NCBI GenBank assembly: GCA_030601845.1
Contig: JAUWAY010000003.1
Coordinates: 49,846 to 113,845 of the forward strand
Reading direction: 5' to 3'
Source: Phycisphaerae bacterium
GTDB taxonomy: Bacteria; Planctomycetota; Phycisphaerae; Sedimentisphaerales; Anaerobacaceae
Length of the DNA stretch: 64,000 bases
Positions within the stretch are counted from its first letter, which is position 1; the number at the start of each line of letters is the position of its first letter. Positions 17,189 to 25,500 of the stretch are shown piece by piece. A program made the position numbers and the translations under genes. The notes below the pieces were generated by a model. The model saw nothing but the letters and a program-made list of their open reading frames with translations, was not told the DNA's origin and ran no database searches.

Positions 17189-17469
17189 TTGTAGTTTTAT
17201 CGCTCCATACGTATCGCATATTCCGTTCAATATTTAGCTGATAGGGTATCCCGGGTGCACACGTGAAATGTTTGTAAGATTGTGGCCTGAAGTGCCTGAA
17301 GAAAACGTACGGATAGATATAGACTTAATTGTGTGATAAGACCTGTGCGAATGGATTGAAGCAGTACACAAGCTCAGAAGGTTGTGTATCGCGGCGCTCG
17401 TTCAGAGCGGCAATAGAATCTGATATTGTTCTGGCAAGAAGCGTAAGCAAGTTAAAAGGGAGTTTAAAA

Positions 17470-18963
17470 ATGAATGGAAATTTAAGCCGTCGTGATTTTT
17501 TAGGGATGTTAGTTGCAAGTTACGCGGGGGCGATATTGCCCAGCTCGGCCCGGCTTTTGGCGGGAGGTACAGATAAAAAGCCCAATTTTATTCTCATCTT
17601 CGCTGATGACCTGGGCTACGGAGACATTTCCGGTTTCGGTCTGAAAGAGTCGCCGTTTGAGACGCCCAATCTTGACCGTATGGCCGCTGAGGGCGCCAAG
17701 CTGACCAATTTCTATGTGCCGACGCCCTATTGCGCCCCGTCACGGGCAACGATTCTAACCGGCCGATACCCTTTCCGAAACGGTGTCCCGTTTAACCCTG
17801 CTCCCGATGCGGGCATTAACGAGGTTGGCCTGCCTGACTCCGAGATTACCATTGCCGAAGCGCTCAAGGATGCCGACTACGCCAGCATCTGCATCGGCAA
17901 GTGGCATCTTGGCCACACGTTCCAATACCTACCCCGCCGGCAGGGCTTCGATGAATACTACGGCATTCTCTACTCAAACGATATGCGCCCTGTGCAACTT
18001 GTCGAAAACGAAAAGGTGGTCGAGTATCCCGTCATACAGGCCACACTGACTAAACGCTACACGCAGCGTGCGCTGGACTTCATCGAGCGAAACTTCAGAC
18101 GCAACCGCCCCTTTTTCCTCTACCTGCCGCACGCAATGCCTCACAAGCCGCTGGCTGCCTCCGAGGACTTTTACACGCCTCAGACACCCGATGACCTTTA
18201 CGCCGATGTGATACGCGAGGTTGACTGGTCGGTTGGGCAAATCCTTGACAAAATAAAGCAACTCGGGCTCGATAGCAATACGTTGGTGCTATTTACCTCA
18301 GACAACGGCCCCTCGTACGGCGGCAGTACAGGCGGTCTTCGAGGTATGAAAGGACGAACGTGGGAGGGTGGTATCCGCGTGCCGCTGATTGCCCGCTGGC
18401 CCGGAAGGATACCTGCCGGCAATGTCAACCACTCGCCGGCTGGTTCAATCGATGTCTTGCCCACCATCCTCAAGGCCGCCGGCGTCGATGTGCCCCAAGA
18501 CCGCGTTATCGACGGCAGGGACATCTGGCCTCTGTTGACCTCAGCCCGTGCTGAAAGCCCGCACGAGGCGCTGTTCGCAATGCAGAGTGTGAATGTGATG
18601 ACCGTCCGCAGCGGTAAATGGAAACTGCACGTTCGCTCGCCGGGCGGTGTGCCAGACCGCGGCGAGGACTGGGTGGACCCACGCGGGCCGGACGGGGTGA
18701 CTATTATCGCTCCATACGAACAGGCGCGTCCGAGTGCCTATCCGGGCGTAATCGGCGGTGATGGGCCGAAGGAGATGATGCTGTTCGATATTGAAGCCGA
18801 CCCTGCCGAGCAGCATGACCTGGCCGGGCAGCATCCCGACGTAGTCAAACGCCTCAAAGCCCTGTACGACAAGACCGTCGCTCAGGCACCCGAATTCGAA
18901 CAGCCGAAGCGATTCAAACAACTGCGGCGCATCAAAGGTGGTGACCTCAACTATGGCAACTGA
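17470..18963 (+). CDS. TAT-exported sulfatase (type I, formylglycine)
   Basis: A 497-residue arylsulfatase-family enzyme that removes sulfate from organic esters, in planctomycetes typically sulfated polysaccharides. The N-terminus NLSRRDFLGMLVASYAGAIL is a twin-arginine signal. The metal-binding DDLGYGD follows, and the CAPSRATILTG signature (cysteine near residue 88) would be converted to formylglycine by a maturase not in the window. GKWHLGH, SDNGPSYGG and the C-terminal subdomain complete the family pattern. ATG 17470 has GGGAG seven bases upstream; the open frame further upstream is not signal-like. It stands alone between a repressor and a convergent gene. Confidence 0.93.
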   Translation: MNGNLSRRDFLGMLVASYAGAILPSSARLLAGGTDKKPNFILIFADDLGYGDISGFGLKESPFETPNLDRMAAEGAKLTNFYVPTPYCAPSRATILTGRYPFRNGVPFNPAPDAGINEVGLPDSEITIAEALKDADYASICIGKWHLGHTFQYLPRRQGFDEYYGILYSNDMRPVQLVENEKVVEYPVIQATLTKRYTQRALDFIERNFRRNRPFFLYLPHAMPHKPLAASEDFYTPQTPDDLYADVIREVDWSVGQILDKIKQLGLDSNTLVLFTSDNGPSYGGSTGGLRGMKGRTWEGGIRVPLIARWPGRIPAGNVNHSPAGSIDVLPTILKAAGVDVPQDRVIDGRDIWPLLTSARAESPHEALFAMQSVNVMTVRSGKWKLHVRSPGGVPDRGEDWVDPRGPDGVTIIAPYEQARPSAYPGVIGGDGPKEMMLFDIEADPAEQHDLAGQHPDVVKRLKALYDKTVAQAPEFEQPKRFKQLRRIKGGDLNYGN

Positions 18964-19191
18964 ATCTGGTGCAGGAAGCTGAGAAAGTAGTGTTCTGTCA
19001 CTTATAATTTGAGCGATTATCATTCCACACTTGATGCCGGAGCCGAACCCTTCGATAACCCTGTATTTCTGCTACCCGATTTCTCGGGCACAAGTTTCGC
19101 AGGAATGACCCCGCAATTGATTATTTACTATTTATTATTGATTATTTTTGATGTTGCGTTGCTGGGGCGGGACGGGTTGCGTGCAGAAACT

Positions 19192-19863
19192 TCAGCGGTG
19201 TGCCGGGACCAGGCGGATTATTAGTTTTTCCTGCTGGATAGTTATTTTTTTGGCGCGGACTTTTTTATCCTCGACCCTGAAAACGGGCTCGAACGGCTCG
19301 TTATTCAATAACGAGCCAGCCACCTTTGCTTGCAAACTCTCTGTGTCAATAGGCGCGGCAGCGAGTCGCTGTTGATACATTTTTCTGGCTATCAGCCGGG
19401 CCAGAGGGGTAATGTTCATAGCGCCAATTTTGACTTTGGCCACGCACAAATTCAAAAGTCCCTGCTGGTTGAGTGCTGGTTCGACGGCAATAGTAACGAC
19501 GAACTCGACGCCTTTCATATTTGCCGTTCCCATCAATACAATCTGGTCGGCTACAAAAAGCACCACAGGCGCTGAAAAGCTGACGCCGTCTGACTCTTTT
19601 GGCCATTTAGAGCGAGCAATGGTATCGTTTATTCCCTGCTGGGTGACGATCAGGTCGAAAGGCTCGCGGCGCTGCGCACCGTTATAGAGTTGTGGCAGCA
19701 ATACGTTGGTCATATATGGCCCGACCTGCTTGTCGTAATCAAGCTGGGTGGGGTCATAGCGAGCCGGCTTGTATAACAGCAAAACAATGATAACCAGCGT
19801 TGCTGTCAAATCAATCAAAAGCCAGTAAATCTTTCTGAATTTTCTTTTTTTGCGAGTTTTCAA
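19192..19863 (-). CDS. membrane-anchored protein of unknown function
   Basis: A 223-residue protein with a basic cytoplasmic start (KTRKKRKFRK), one transmembrane helix (IYWLLIDLTATLVIIVLLLY) and a beta-rich outer domain. The alternating sheet pattern in GVEFVVTIAVEPALNQQGLL vaguely recalls lipid-binding proteins of the YpmS/DUF2993 kind, but I cannot place it. A TTG start at 19863 is preferred because GGAG lies five bases upstream. It is transcribed away from pyrF. Confidence 0.65.
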   Translation of the reverse strand: MKTRKKRKFRKIYWLLIDLTATLVIIVLLLYKPARYDPTQLDYDKQVGPYMTNVLLPQLYNGAQRREPFDLIVTQQGINDTIARSKWPKESDGVSFSAPVVLFVADQIVLMGTANMKGVEFVVTIAVEPALNQQGLLNLCVAKVKIGAMNITPLARLIARKMYQQRLAAAPIDTESLQAKVAGSLLNNEPFEPVFRVEDKKVRAKKITIQQEKLIIRLVPAHR

Positions 19864-19889
19864 ATCTACTCCAATACTCAATTTCTATC

Positions 19890-19918
19890 TTGCTTGAGAG
19901 CATAAGTATGATTATAGT
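19890..19918 (+). promoter_or_regulatory. promoter of pyrF
   Basis: TTGCTT, a 17-base spacer and TATAGT lie 70 bases before pyrF, in the divergent gap with the membrane-anchored protein gene. Five of six -10 bases match the consensus. The leader contains GTGAATCGTGAAG-type repeats. Confidence 0.6.
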
Positions 19919-19990
19919 AAGTAGTGCGTGAATCGTGAAGCGTCAATCGCGAATCAAATCACAATAACGAAAGTACGAAGGGATTAACTG

Positions 19991-20944
19991 ATGCCGAGAC
20001 ATTTTGCTGACCGGCTTTGCGAAGCCGTAAAGAGTAAGAAAACGGCCCTGGTTGTGGGTCTGGACCCTGTTTACAGTCGGCTTCCCTCTACGATTAAAAG
20101 CCATTACGAATCGAGTACAGAGGAGTTTGATGCAACTTCCGCGGTGGACGCAATCTTTGATTTTTGCACACAAACAATGCAAGTCGTCGCGCCGATGGTG
20201 CCAGCCGTGAAGATAAATATTGCCTTTTTCGAAAAATATTTCTGGGAGGGTATAGAAACTTACTATGCGTTGATTTCGGAGGCGGATAATTTGGGCCTGG
20301 AGGTAATCGGCGATGTAAAACGCGGTGATATAGGCCACACCGCGGAACTTTATGCCGCTGCACATCTGGAGAACCCGGCGTTAGTGGGCCTGGAGGATAC
20401 GCTTGCTCCCGACGCTATAACCATCAACGGCTTTGCGGGCATCGATGGCATCGAGCCCTTTGCGGATATGGCCACTCGACAGGGCAAAGGCATTTTCGTC
20501 TGGGTGCGCTCAAGCAATCCGTCGGCGGCAGTGATTCAGGATTTTGCCGATGCCGATGGACAAACGATGTACGAAAAGCTCGCTGAGATCGTCGGCCAAG
20601 TCGCCGACAAAGCCGAACGAATCGGCAAGAGCGGCTACAGCAATGTGGGAATGGTGGTTGGCGGCACCACGCCAAAGGTGTCAACGGCTCTTCGCCAAAA
20701 GTATGATAAAGTGTGGTTTCTTGTGCCGGGCTATGGCTCACAAGGGGCCTCGGCTGCCGACTGTGTGCGATTCTGCAAGCCCGACGGCACCGGAGCATTG
20801 ATTAACGCATCGCGTTCGATAATCTATGCTTATGAAAAGCCAAAATACAAAGAGCAGTTCGGCGACGACTGGAAAAAATGTATCGAGCAGGCGGTTATCG
20901 ATGCGAAGATGGATCTGGCAAACGCAATGGAAACATTGATGTAG
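19991..20944 (+). CDS. pyrF: orotidine 5'-phosphate decarboxylase (type 2)
   Basis: Last step of UMP synthesis: decarboxylation of OMP. The 317-residue length and motifs fit the long class 2 enzymes: VVGLDPVYSRLP at the start, the catalytic charged cluster EVIGDVKRGDIGHTAELYA (about residue 105), VGMVVGGTTP, and the phosphate-binding WFLVPGYGSQGASAADC. The start has GGGA eight bases upstream. murD follows 20 bases downstream. Secure assignment. Confidence 0.95.
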   Translation: MPRHFADRLCEAVKSKKTALVVGLDPVYSRLPSTIKSHYESSTEEFDATSAVDAIFDFCTQTMQVVAPMVPAVKINIAFFEKYFWEGIETYYALISEADNLGLEVIGDVKRGDIGHTAELYAAAHLENPALVGLEDTLAPDAITINGFAGIDGIEPFADMATRQGKGIFVWVRSSNPSAAVIQDFADADGQTMYEKLAEIVGQVADKAERIGKSGYSNVGMVVGGTTPKVSTALRQKYDKVWFLVPGYGSQGASAADCVRFCKPDGTGALINASRSIIYAYEKPKYKEQFGDDWKKCIEQAVIDAKMDLANAMETLM

Positions 20945-20964
20945 AAACGAAAAACGAATATCGA

Positions 20965-22380
20965 ATGTCCAACAAGGAATATCGAATTTCGAACAAGGAA
21001 TTTTTTGCTGGCAAAAAAGTTTTAGTTATGGGGCTTGGGCGGTTCGGCGGCGGTGTTGATGTCGCTAAATTTGTCTGCAATGCCAGTGCAAAGGTGATAA
21101 TAACGGATTTGGCTGGGGCCGAGCAGCTGAGTGGTTCACTCGGACAGCTCAAAGAGTTTGCTGATATAGAATATCATCTTGGCTCGCACAACCCGGCCGA
21201 TTTTGAGCGTGCCGATGTTATAATAGTCAACCCTTCAGTCACTCCTGATAATGAATTTCTAAAACTTGCTCGTCAGAATAATAAATTTGTTACCTCGCAA
21301 ATAAACATCTTTTTTGAATTGTGTCCCGCGCCGATAATCGGCATAACGGGAGCCAACGGCAAGAGCACAACGGCAGCTTTAACCGCCCATCTGCTCAAAA
21401 ATGCGACATACGAAATACGACATACGAGATACGAGAACGTCTGGCTCAGCGGCAATATCGGCAATGAACCGCTGCTGGCCGGGATGGAGCAAATTGGTGC
21501 CGGTGATTTGGTTGTGCTGGAGCTGTCGAGCTTTCAGCTCGAGCAATTAGCACAAATCAGAAAAGCACCGAGAGTATCGCTTTTAACAAACCTTACGCCA
21601 AACCATCTCGACCGCCATGGCACGTTTGCCAATTACTGTGCGGCCAAGGAAAACATTTTCAAATTTCAAGAACCAGACGAAAATTACCCTGCAGTTTCTA
21701 TTTTCAATGCCGAAGATAAAGTAGGTTCTGAATGGTTTGAAAAACATAAGGGACAGACCGGCAGGATTTGTATCAAGTTTTCAGCGGACGATGTGAGTGA
21801 AGAAATTCGGAATGTTTTTCTACTGCCTGGCCGGGCTAATCTTTCTAACCTTGCTGCCGCAATTGCTGTCGGCCGATATTTTGGTGTTGAGGACAAGGCA
21901 ATAACAAAGTGCCTGCCGGAGTTTAAGGCACTGCCTCATCGGCTCGAATTGGTTGCGCAGATAAACGGGGTTAGCTGGTACAACGATTCGGACGCCACTA
22001 CGCCGGAAAGTGCAACTGCCGCTCTGGAGGCGTTTGAGCAGCCCAGGATTATTATTGCAGGTGGATATGATAAGAATCTGTCCTTCGATGAATTTGGGCG
22101 ACAAATAGCGCAAAAAGCCAAAGCAGCCATCCTGATAGGCCAAACCGCAAAGAAAATCGCAAATGCGATTGAAAAGAAATTAGCCACAGAGGCCACAGAG
22201 AAATCAACAAAAATCGAAATTGTTAATTCGTTAGCCGAAGCGGTCGATTTAGCGAGGCACTTAGCGGTCAGCGGCGATGTGGTTTTGTTGAGTCCGGGCT
22301 GTGCAAGCTACGATATGTTCGATAATTTCCAGCACCGCGGCCAAGAATTCGTCAGACTTGTGCGAGAGATTAGTGGTTAA
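20965..22380 (+). CDS. murD: UDP-N-acetylmuramoylalanine--D-glutamate ligase
   Basis: Cytoplasmic ligase adding D-Glu to UDP-MurNAc-L-Ala in peptidoglycan precursor synthesis. A Rossmann start (KVLVMGLGRFGGG) precedes the ATP loop GITGANGKSTTAALTAHLL (about residue 126), then LELSSFQLEQL, NHLDRHGTF and the C-terminal WYNDSDATTPESA and LLSPGCASYDMFDNF. The ATG at 20965 is taken; its first residues (MSNKEYRISNKE) come from a repeat. Repeats are also in frame at 21408-21438 (YEIRHTRYEN) and 22180-22205 (KLATEATEKS). The last 17 codons have a diverged second copy at 23235, beyond an MNT/HEPN pair. It is about 8.5 kb from murC. Confidence 0.95.
   Translation: MSNKEYRISNKEFFAGKKVLVMGLGRFGGGVDVAKFVCNASAKVIITDLAGAEQLSGSLGQLKEFADIEYHLGSHNPADFERADVIIVNPSVTPDNEFLKLARQNNKFVTSQINIFFELCPAPIIGITGANGKSTTAALTAHLLKNATYEIRHTRYENVWLSGNIGNEPLLAGMEQIGAGDLVVLELSSFQLEQLAQIRKAPRVSLLTNLTPNHLDRHGTFANYCAAKENIFKFQEPDENYPAVSIFNAEDKVGSEWFEKHKGQTGRICIKFSADDVSEEIRNVFLLPGRANLSNLAAAIAVGRYFGVEDKAITKCLPEFKALPHRLELVAQINGVSWYNDSDATTPESATAALEAFEQPRIIIAGGYDKNLSFDEFGRQIAQKAKAAILIGQTAKKIANAIEKKLATEATEKSTKIEIVNSLAEAVDLARHLAVSGDVVLLSPGCASYDMFDNFQHRGQEFVRLVREISG
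21408..21438. repeat. heptad repeat inside murD
   Basis: TACGAAA, TACGACA, TACGAGA, TACGAGA: four seven-base units read in frame as YEIRHTRYE, between the ATP-loop helix and the WLSGNIG segment where MurD proteins usually have a short loop. Removing three units (21 bases, seven codons) would restore a normal length. Confidence 0.75.
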
Positions 22381-22504
22381 TCATCAACGTATAGTTCAAA
22401 TTGCAAAAGATGTAGACAAGGCTGCGCAACTGGTGTAAAGTTGTTGGCTGGAACGGTCGATTTACTGAAAGGAATAAGTTAGACGTATAGAGGTGGTAAT
22501 TGAA

Positions 22505-22819
22505 ATGGACCGAGAACGATTATTTGAGCAAGTCAAACAAACTGTTCTTGAAATTGAGCCTGATGCGGATGTCATAATCTATGGTTCTCGAACCCGCGGA
22601 GAAACTGGGCCCGAATCTGATTGGGATTTTCTTGTTTTGTTAGATGGCAGTGTTGATCAGGGACGTACAGACGCTATTCGTCATCGACTTTACAATATTG
22701 AATGGGAATATGGAGAAGTTATTAGTTGTATCGTACGCAGCCGAGAAGAATGGAACAGCCCGCTCTATAAAGCTATGCCGTTTCATGAAAATGTCGACCG
22801 TGAAGGGATAGTTTTATGA
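22505..22819 (+). CDS. MNT-type nucleotidyltransferase (probable antitoxin)
   Basis: A 104-residue minimal nucleotidyltransferase. The active-site pattern is VIIYGSRTRGETGPESDWDF: GS followed by a D-x-D-like pair. In MNT/HEPN systems this protein neutralises the HEPN RNase, in studied cases by adding AMP residues to it. The ATG at 22505 has GAGGTGG eight bases upstream; the earlier GTG in frame lies inside that site. Its stop overlaps the HEPN start (ATGA), so the two are translationally coupled. The pair lies between murD and a stranded copy of the murD 3' end. Confidence 0.85.
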   Translation: MDRERLFEQVKQTVLEIEPDADVIIYGSRTRGETGPESDWDFLVLLDGSVDQGRTDAIRHRLYNIEWEYGEVISCIVRSREEWNSPLYKAMPFHENVDREGIVL

Positions 22820-23211
22820 GTGATTCAAAGAGCGATTTGATTAATCACAGATTGCAAAGAGCTTCTGAAGCTCTTGAAGATGCTCGTATTTTGGCAAAAG
22901 CGGCTCGCTGGAATACATGTGTGAATCGCCTTTATTATGCTTGTTTTTACGCTGTCTCAGCGTTGCTGATGCAACAGGACTTATCTTCTTCTAAACACAC
23001 AGGGATACGCAGTCTTTTTAATCGACATTATGTCAAAACCGGCAAAGTTACCAAAGAGATGGCTCAGATTTATAATGACCTTTTTGAAAGACGACAGGAA
23101 AGTGACTACTTGGATTTTATTCATTTCAAAGAATCTCAGGTCTGTCCCTGGATTTCCAAAGCCGAAGTATTCATAAAGCACATAGCAAGTTTTATTAATT
23201 CGGCCAGCTAA
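22816..23211 (+). CDS. HEPN-domain protein (probable toxin)
   Basis: A 131-residue all-helical protein of the HEPN superfamily: NRLYYACFYAVSALLM, then SKHTGIRSLFNRHYVKTGKV and LFERRQESDYLDF. These match the PF05168-type HEPN partner of MNT proteins, which act as RNases or other effectors in toxin-antitoxin pairs. I see no textbook R-x4-6-H catalytic motif, so it may be inactive or act otherwise. It is coupled to the preceding MNT gene by a four-base overlap and followed directly by a terminator-like hairpin. Confidence 0.85.
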   Translation: MSDSKSDLINHRLQRASEALEDARILAKAARWNTCVNRLYYACFYAVSALLMQQDLSSSKHTGIRSLFNRHYVKTGKVTKEMAQIYNDLFERRQESDYLDFIHFKESQVCPWISKAEVFIKHIASFINSAS

Positions 23212-23234
23212 AATTGCATCGCTCGCAATTTTTT
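23210..23234 (+). terminator. terminator-like hairpin after the HEPN gene
   Basis: AAAATTGC, a seven-base loop and GCAATTTT followed by TT. It starts inside the HEPN stop codon and ends exactly where the stranded murD tail begins. The stem is A/T-rich and so weak. It would close the MNT/HEPN transcript and marks the cassette boundary. Confidence 0.5.
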
Positions 23235-23378
23235 GATAATTTCCAGCATCGCGGCCGAGAGTTTGTCAAACTCGTGCGAAAGATGGCGAAATGTTCATCC
23301 ATCCAACCGTCTAAGCATCAGGCGGTTGATTATAGGAATATACCGACAGGAAAAACAAAAAATTGCAAAAAAGCTTAA
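23235..23378 (+). pseudogene. stranded 3' end of a murD gene
   Basis: The first 51 bases encode DNFQHRGREFVKLVRKM, matching the intact MurD end DNFQHRGQEFVRLVREI; about 44 of 51 bases agree and most changes are at third positions. The frame continues another 30 codons to a stop at 23376. Nothing of the upstream murD gene is present. It directly follows the hairpin after the MNT/HEPN pair, so it is the old tail of murD left behind by an insertion, or the tail of a foreign murD. Confidence 0.88.
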
Positions 23379-23436
23379 TCCGGCGATTCCATCATCGCGA
23401 ACCGACAACAATCCAAATAGAACTGCTAAAAAGTAG

Positions 23437-23492
23437 AGATTGCCACCCTTCGGCTGCGCTCAGGGTAGGCTCGCTACGCTCCTCGCAATGAC
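23437..23492. repeat. GATTGCCACCC...GCAATGACC hairpin repeat
   Basis: A short interspersed palindromic element: GATTGCCACCC at one end and CTCGCAATGACC at the other, with GGCTGCGCTCAGGG and GGCTCGCTACGCTCC between. Relatives are at 26401, 30678, 36913 and 50118. The gap from 23379 to 23587 holds only this and no gene. Confidence 0.7.
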
Positions 23493-23587
23493 CTAAAGTG
23501 TGATTTTTGGGTAGTCGCTCGTAAAGCAGCATCTTAAAACTGCCGATTTAGAAAAGACAAAAGCGAAAGATTTTTGGGGCATATATA

Positions 23588-23977
23588 ATGGACAATAGTA
23601 GCGAGCGAAGAAGAGAGCGGCGACTTCGTTATAATTGGCCCATCTGGTTCGCGGAGGATTTTGACGAAATTCTGTCCCAGGGCCAGATGGCAGACATTTC
23701 GAGCAGTGCGGCGGCATTTACCTGCCGTGTTGACAGTAGTTGTCCGTACCTTGGCCAGGAGATAACTGCCCGTTTTAGCGTCCCGCGCTATGGCCCGGGA
23801 GATTGCTTCGATATGGCAAATTTTACCCGCACCGGCTGTATCTGCCGGGTCGATCACGTCAAAAACTTCACTCGCCGGGTCGCGGTTCAGTTTGCCGAAC
23901 CACTGCCCTTCAAACCGGGCGAACAGGCCGGCAGCGAAGCTGACGTCGAGCAAGCGCTTGATGTTCTAACGATATAA
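23588..23977 (+). CDS. PilZ-domain-like protein
   Basis: A 129-residue protein with an arginine-rich start, SSERRRERRLRYNWPIWFAE, and GQMADISSSAAAFTC, resembling the RxxxR and (D/N)xSxxG cyclic-di-GMP motifs of PilZ domains. The second motif has SSSAA instead of the usual glycine, so nucleotide binding is uncertain. It probably acts as a cytoplasmic sensor or regulatory subunit. It stands alone between the stranded murD tail and cobO. Confidence 0.7.
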   Translation: MDNSSERRRERRLRYNWPIWFAEDFDEILSQGQMADISSSAAAFTCRVDSSCPYLGQEITARFSVPRYGPGDCFDMANFTRTGCICRVDHVKNFTRRVAVQFAEPLPFKPGEQAGSEADVEQALDVLTI

Positions 23978-24135
23978 CCACCAGCAATTAACGATTGCCG
24001 AATCGAAAAAGCACGCAAAGACTGAAAACACAACCGCAACCAATTTCCAAATATAGATTTTCGATTTCCACTTTTTAATTTTGAATTTGTGCTTTTTCCT
24101 TTTTACTTTTGGCTTTTTCCTTTTAATATACTGCT

Positions 24136-24678
24136 ATGCTGGAAAAGGGTCTTGTGCAGATTTATACCGGAGACGGCAAGGGCAAAACCACCGCTGCATT
24201 TGGCTTGGCCCTGCGTGCGGCCGGCCAGGGCAATAAGGTCCTGGTTTATCAATTCCTGAAGCCGCCATCGCTCGATGTCGGGGAGCGTTTTGCTCTGCGA
24301 TTGGGCGCGGTCAGAATCAGGGTCGAAGCACTTGATGTGCCCTGGGATATGTCCCAATCCTTCGATAATGAAAAGGTTTTAACGAGCACTCGAACCGCCA
24401 TTAGCAATGCCCTTGATAGAATCGCCCAAACCAGCGAGAAAAGATTTTATGATGTGCTGATACTCGATGAGATTGTGTTTTGCCTTTCAAAAGGTTTGGC
24501 CAAACTGGAAGATATTAAAAATATCATTGATAAAAGAGACCCACGTGTTGAAATTATTCTAACCGGCCGAGGCGCAAGTGAAGAAGTAATAGCTCTGGCC
24601 GATTTGGTGACAGAAATGAAAAGTATCAAGCATCCGTTTGATACGGGCCTGGGTGCAAGACGCGGTATTGAGTTTTAG
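24136..24678 (+). CDS. cobO: cob(I)alamin adenosyltransferase (CobO/BtuR type)
   Basis: Transfers the adenosyl group of ATP to corrinoids, making adenosylcobalamin. The 180-residue protein has the P-loop IYTGDGKGKTTAAFGLALRA at the N-terminus, DVLILDEIVFCLSKGL in the middle and VEIILTGRGASEEVIALADL near the end, all typical of the CobA/CobO family. The upstream 100 bases are repeat-like (CTTTTTCCTTTTTACTTTTG) and I see no cobalamin riboswitch. ispD follows 33 bases downstream and is probably co-transcribed. Confidence 0.93.
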   Translation: MLEKGLVQIYTGDGKGKTTAAFGLALRAAGQGNKVLVYQFLKPPSLDVGERFALRLGAVRIRVEALDVPWDMSQSFDNEKVLTSTRTAISNALDRIAQTSEKRFYDVLILDEIVFCLSKGLAKLEDIKNIIDKRDPRVEIILTGRGASEEVIALADLVTEMKSIKHPFDTGLGARRGIEF

Positions 24679-24711
24679 CAGCTGTCGCAAGACATTTTAA
24701 GGAGTAGTTTA

Positions 24712-25452
24712 ATGCCACAAAAGGTTGCGGTGATTATTTGTGCTGCCGGGGCGAGCAGTCGGTTCGGCGGAAAGAGGAAAAAGCCGTTTGTCGATATGGC
24801 CGGGCGGGCGGTCTTTGTGCGAAGTGTAGAGCTTTTTGCCAACCGTGACGACGTTAAACAAATACTGTTAGCTATCCCGCCCGAGGACGAAGAGCTGATG
24901 AACGTCAAGTGGGGCGCAAATCTCGCGTTTTATAACGTAAAAATCTGTTTTGGCGGGGCTGAGCGTTTCGACACCGTTAAAAAGGCCCTGGAACTTGTCA
25001 AAGAGACAATAGACCTTGTAGCCGTTCACGATGCGGTGCGATGCTGCGTTAAAGCCAAGTGGATTGACGAAGTCATCGCCGCTGCGGCCCAGACGGGAGC
25101 AGCGATACTGGCCTGCCCCGTTGCGGCAACGATAAAACAGGTCAAGGATGATACGATAATGCAAACCGTTGACAGGTCGGGTCTGTGGGAGGCCCAAACG
25201 CCGCAGGTCTTCAAAGCGGAACTGTTAAGAAAGGCCTACGAAAACCTCGATAAGATTGATAAAAACGAAATCAGCGATGATTCGCAGCTGGTTGAAGCGA
25301 TTGGCAAGGAAGTAACGATTGTCAAGACTGACCCTTCGAATATCAAGATTACCTGCAAAAGCGATATTGCGATTGCCGAGGCGATACTGAGGTCCCGGCC
25401 AAAGCCGAAGCCGAAAGGCCCCACAGGCCCCTACATTGAAGCACAATGGTAA
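24712..25452 (+). CDS. ispD: 2-C-methyl-D-erythritol 4-phosphate cytidylyltransferase
   Basis: Third step of the MEP isoprenoid pathway: CTP-dependent activation of methylerythritol phosphate. The 246 residues include the nucleotide-binding start VIICAAGASSRFGGKRKKPF, VAVHDAVRCCV, and the substrate segment SGLWEAQTPQVFKAELLRKA. The end (RSRPKPKPKGPTGPYIEAQW) is a proline/lysine-rich extension past the usual end. An AAGGAG lies nine bases upstream. The MEP pathway feeds uppS (50246), which makes the peptidoglycan lipid carrier. Confidence 0.95.
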   Translation: MPQKVAVIICAAGASSRFGGKRKKPFVDMAGRAVFVRSVELFANRDDVKQILLAIPPEDEELMNVKWGANLAFYNVKICFGGAERFDTVKKALELVKETIDLVAVHDAVRCCVKAKWIDEVIAAAAQTGAAILACPVAATIKQVKDDTIMQTVDRSGLWEAQTPQVFKAELLRKAYENLDKIDKNEISDDSQLVEAIGKEVTIVKTDPSNIKITCKSDIAIAEAILRSRPKPKPKGPTGPYIEAQW

Positions 25453-25500
25453 ATTTCCCAAAGCCGGGTTTGGCTGAAGGGAAGAAAGGAAGGTTGAATT

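Noticed and set aside
16145..18963. Prophage
   Set aside because: A CI-like repressor alone does not make a prophage; no integrase, capsid, tail or lysis genes are nearby.
24000..24135. Cobalamin riboswitch before cobO
   Set aside because: I see no B12-box-like sequence or paired arms; the stretch is CTTTTT-type repeat.
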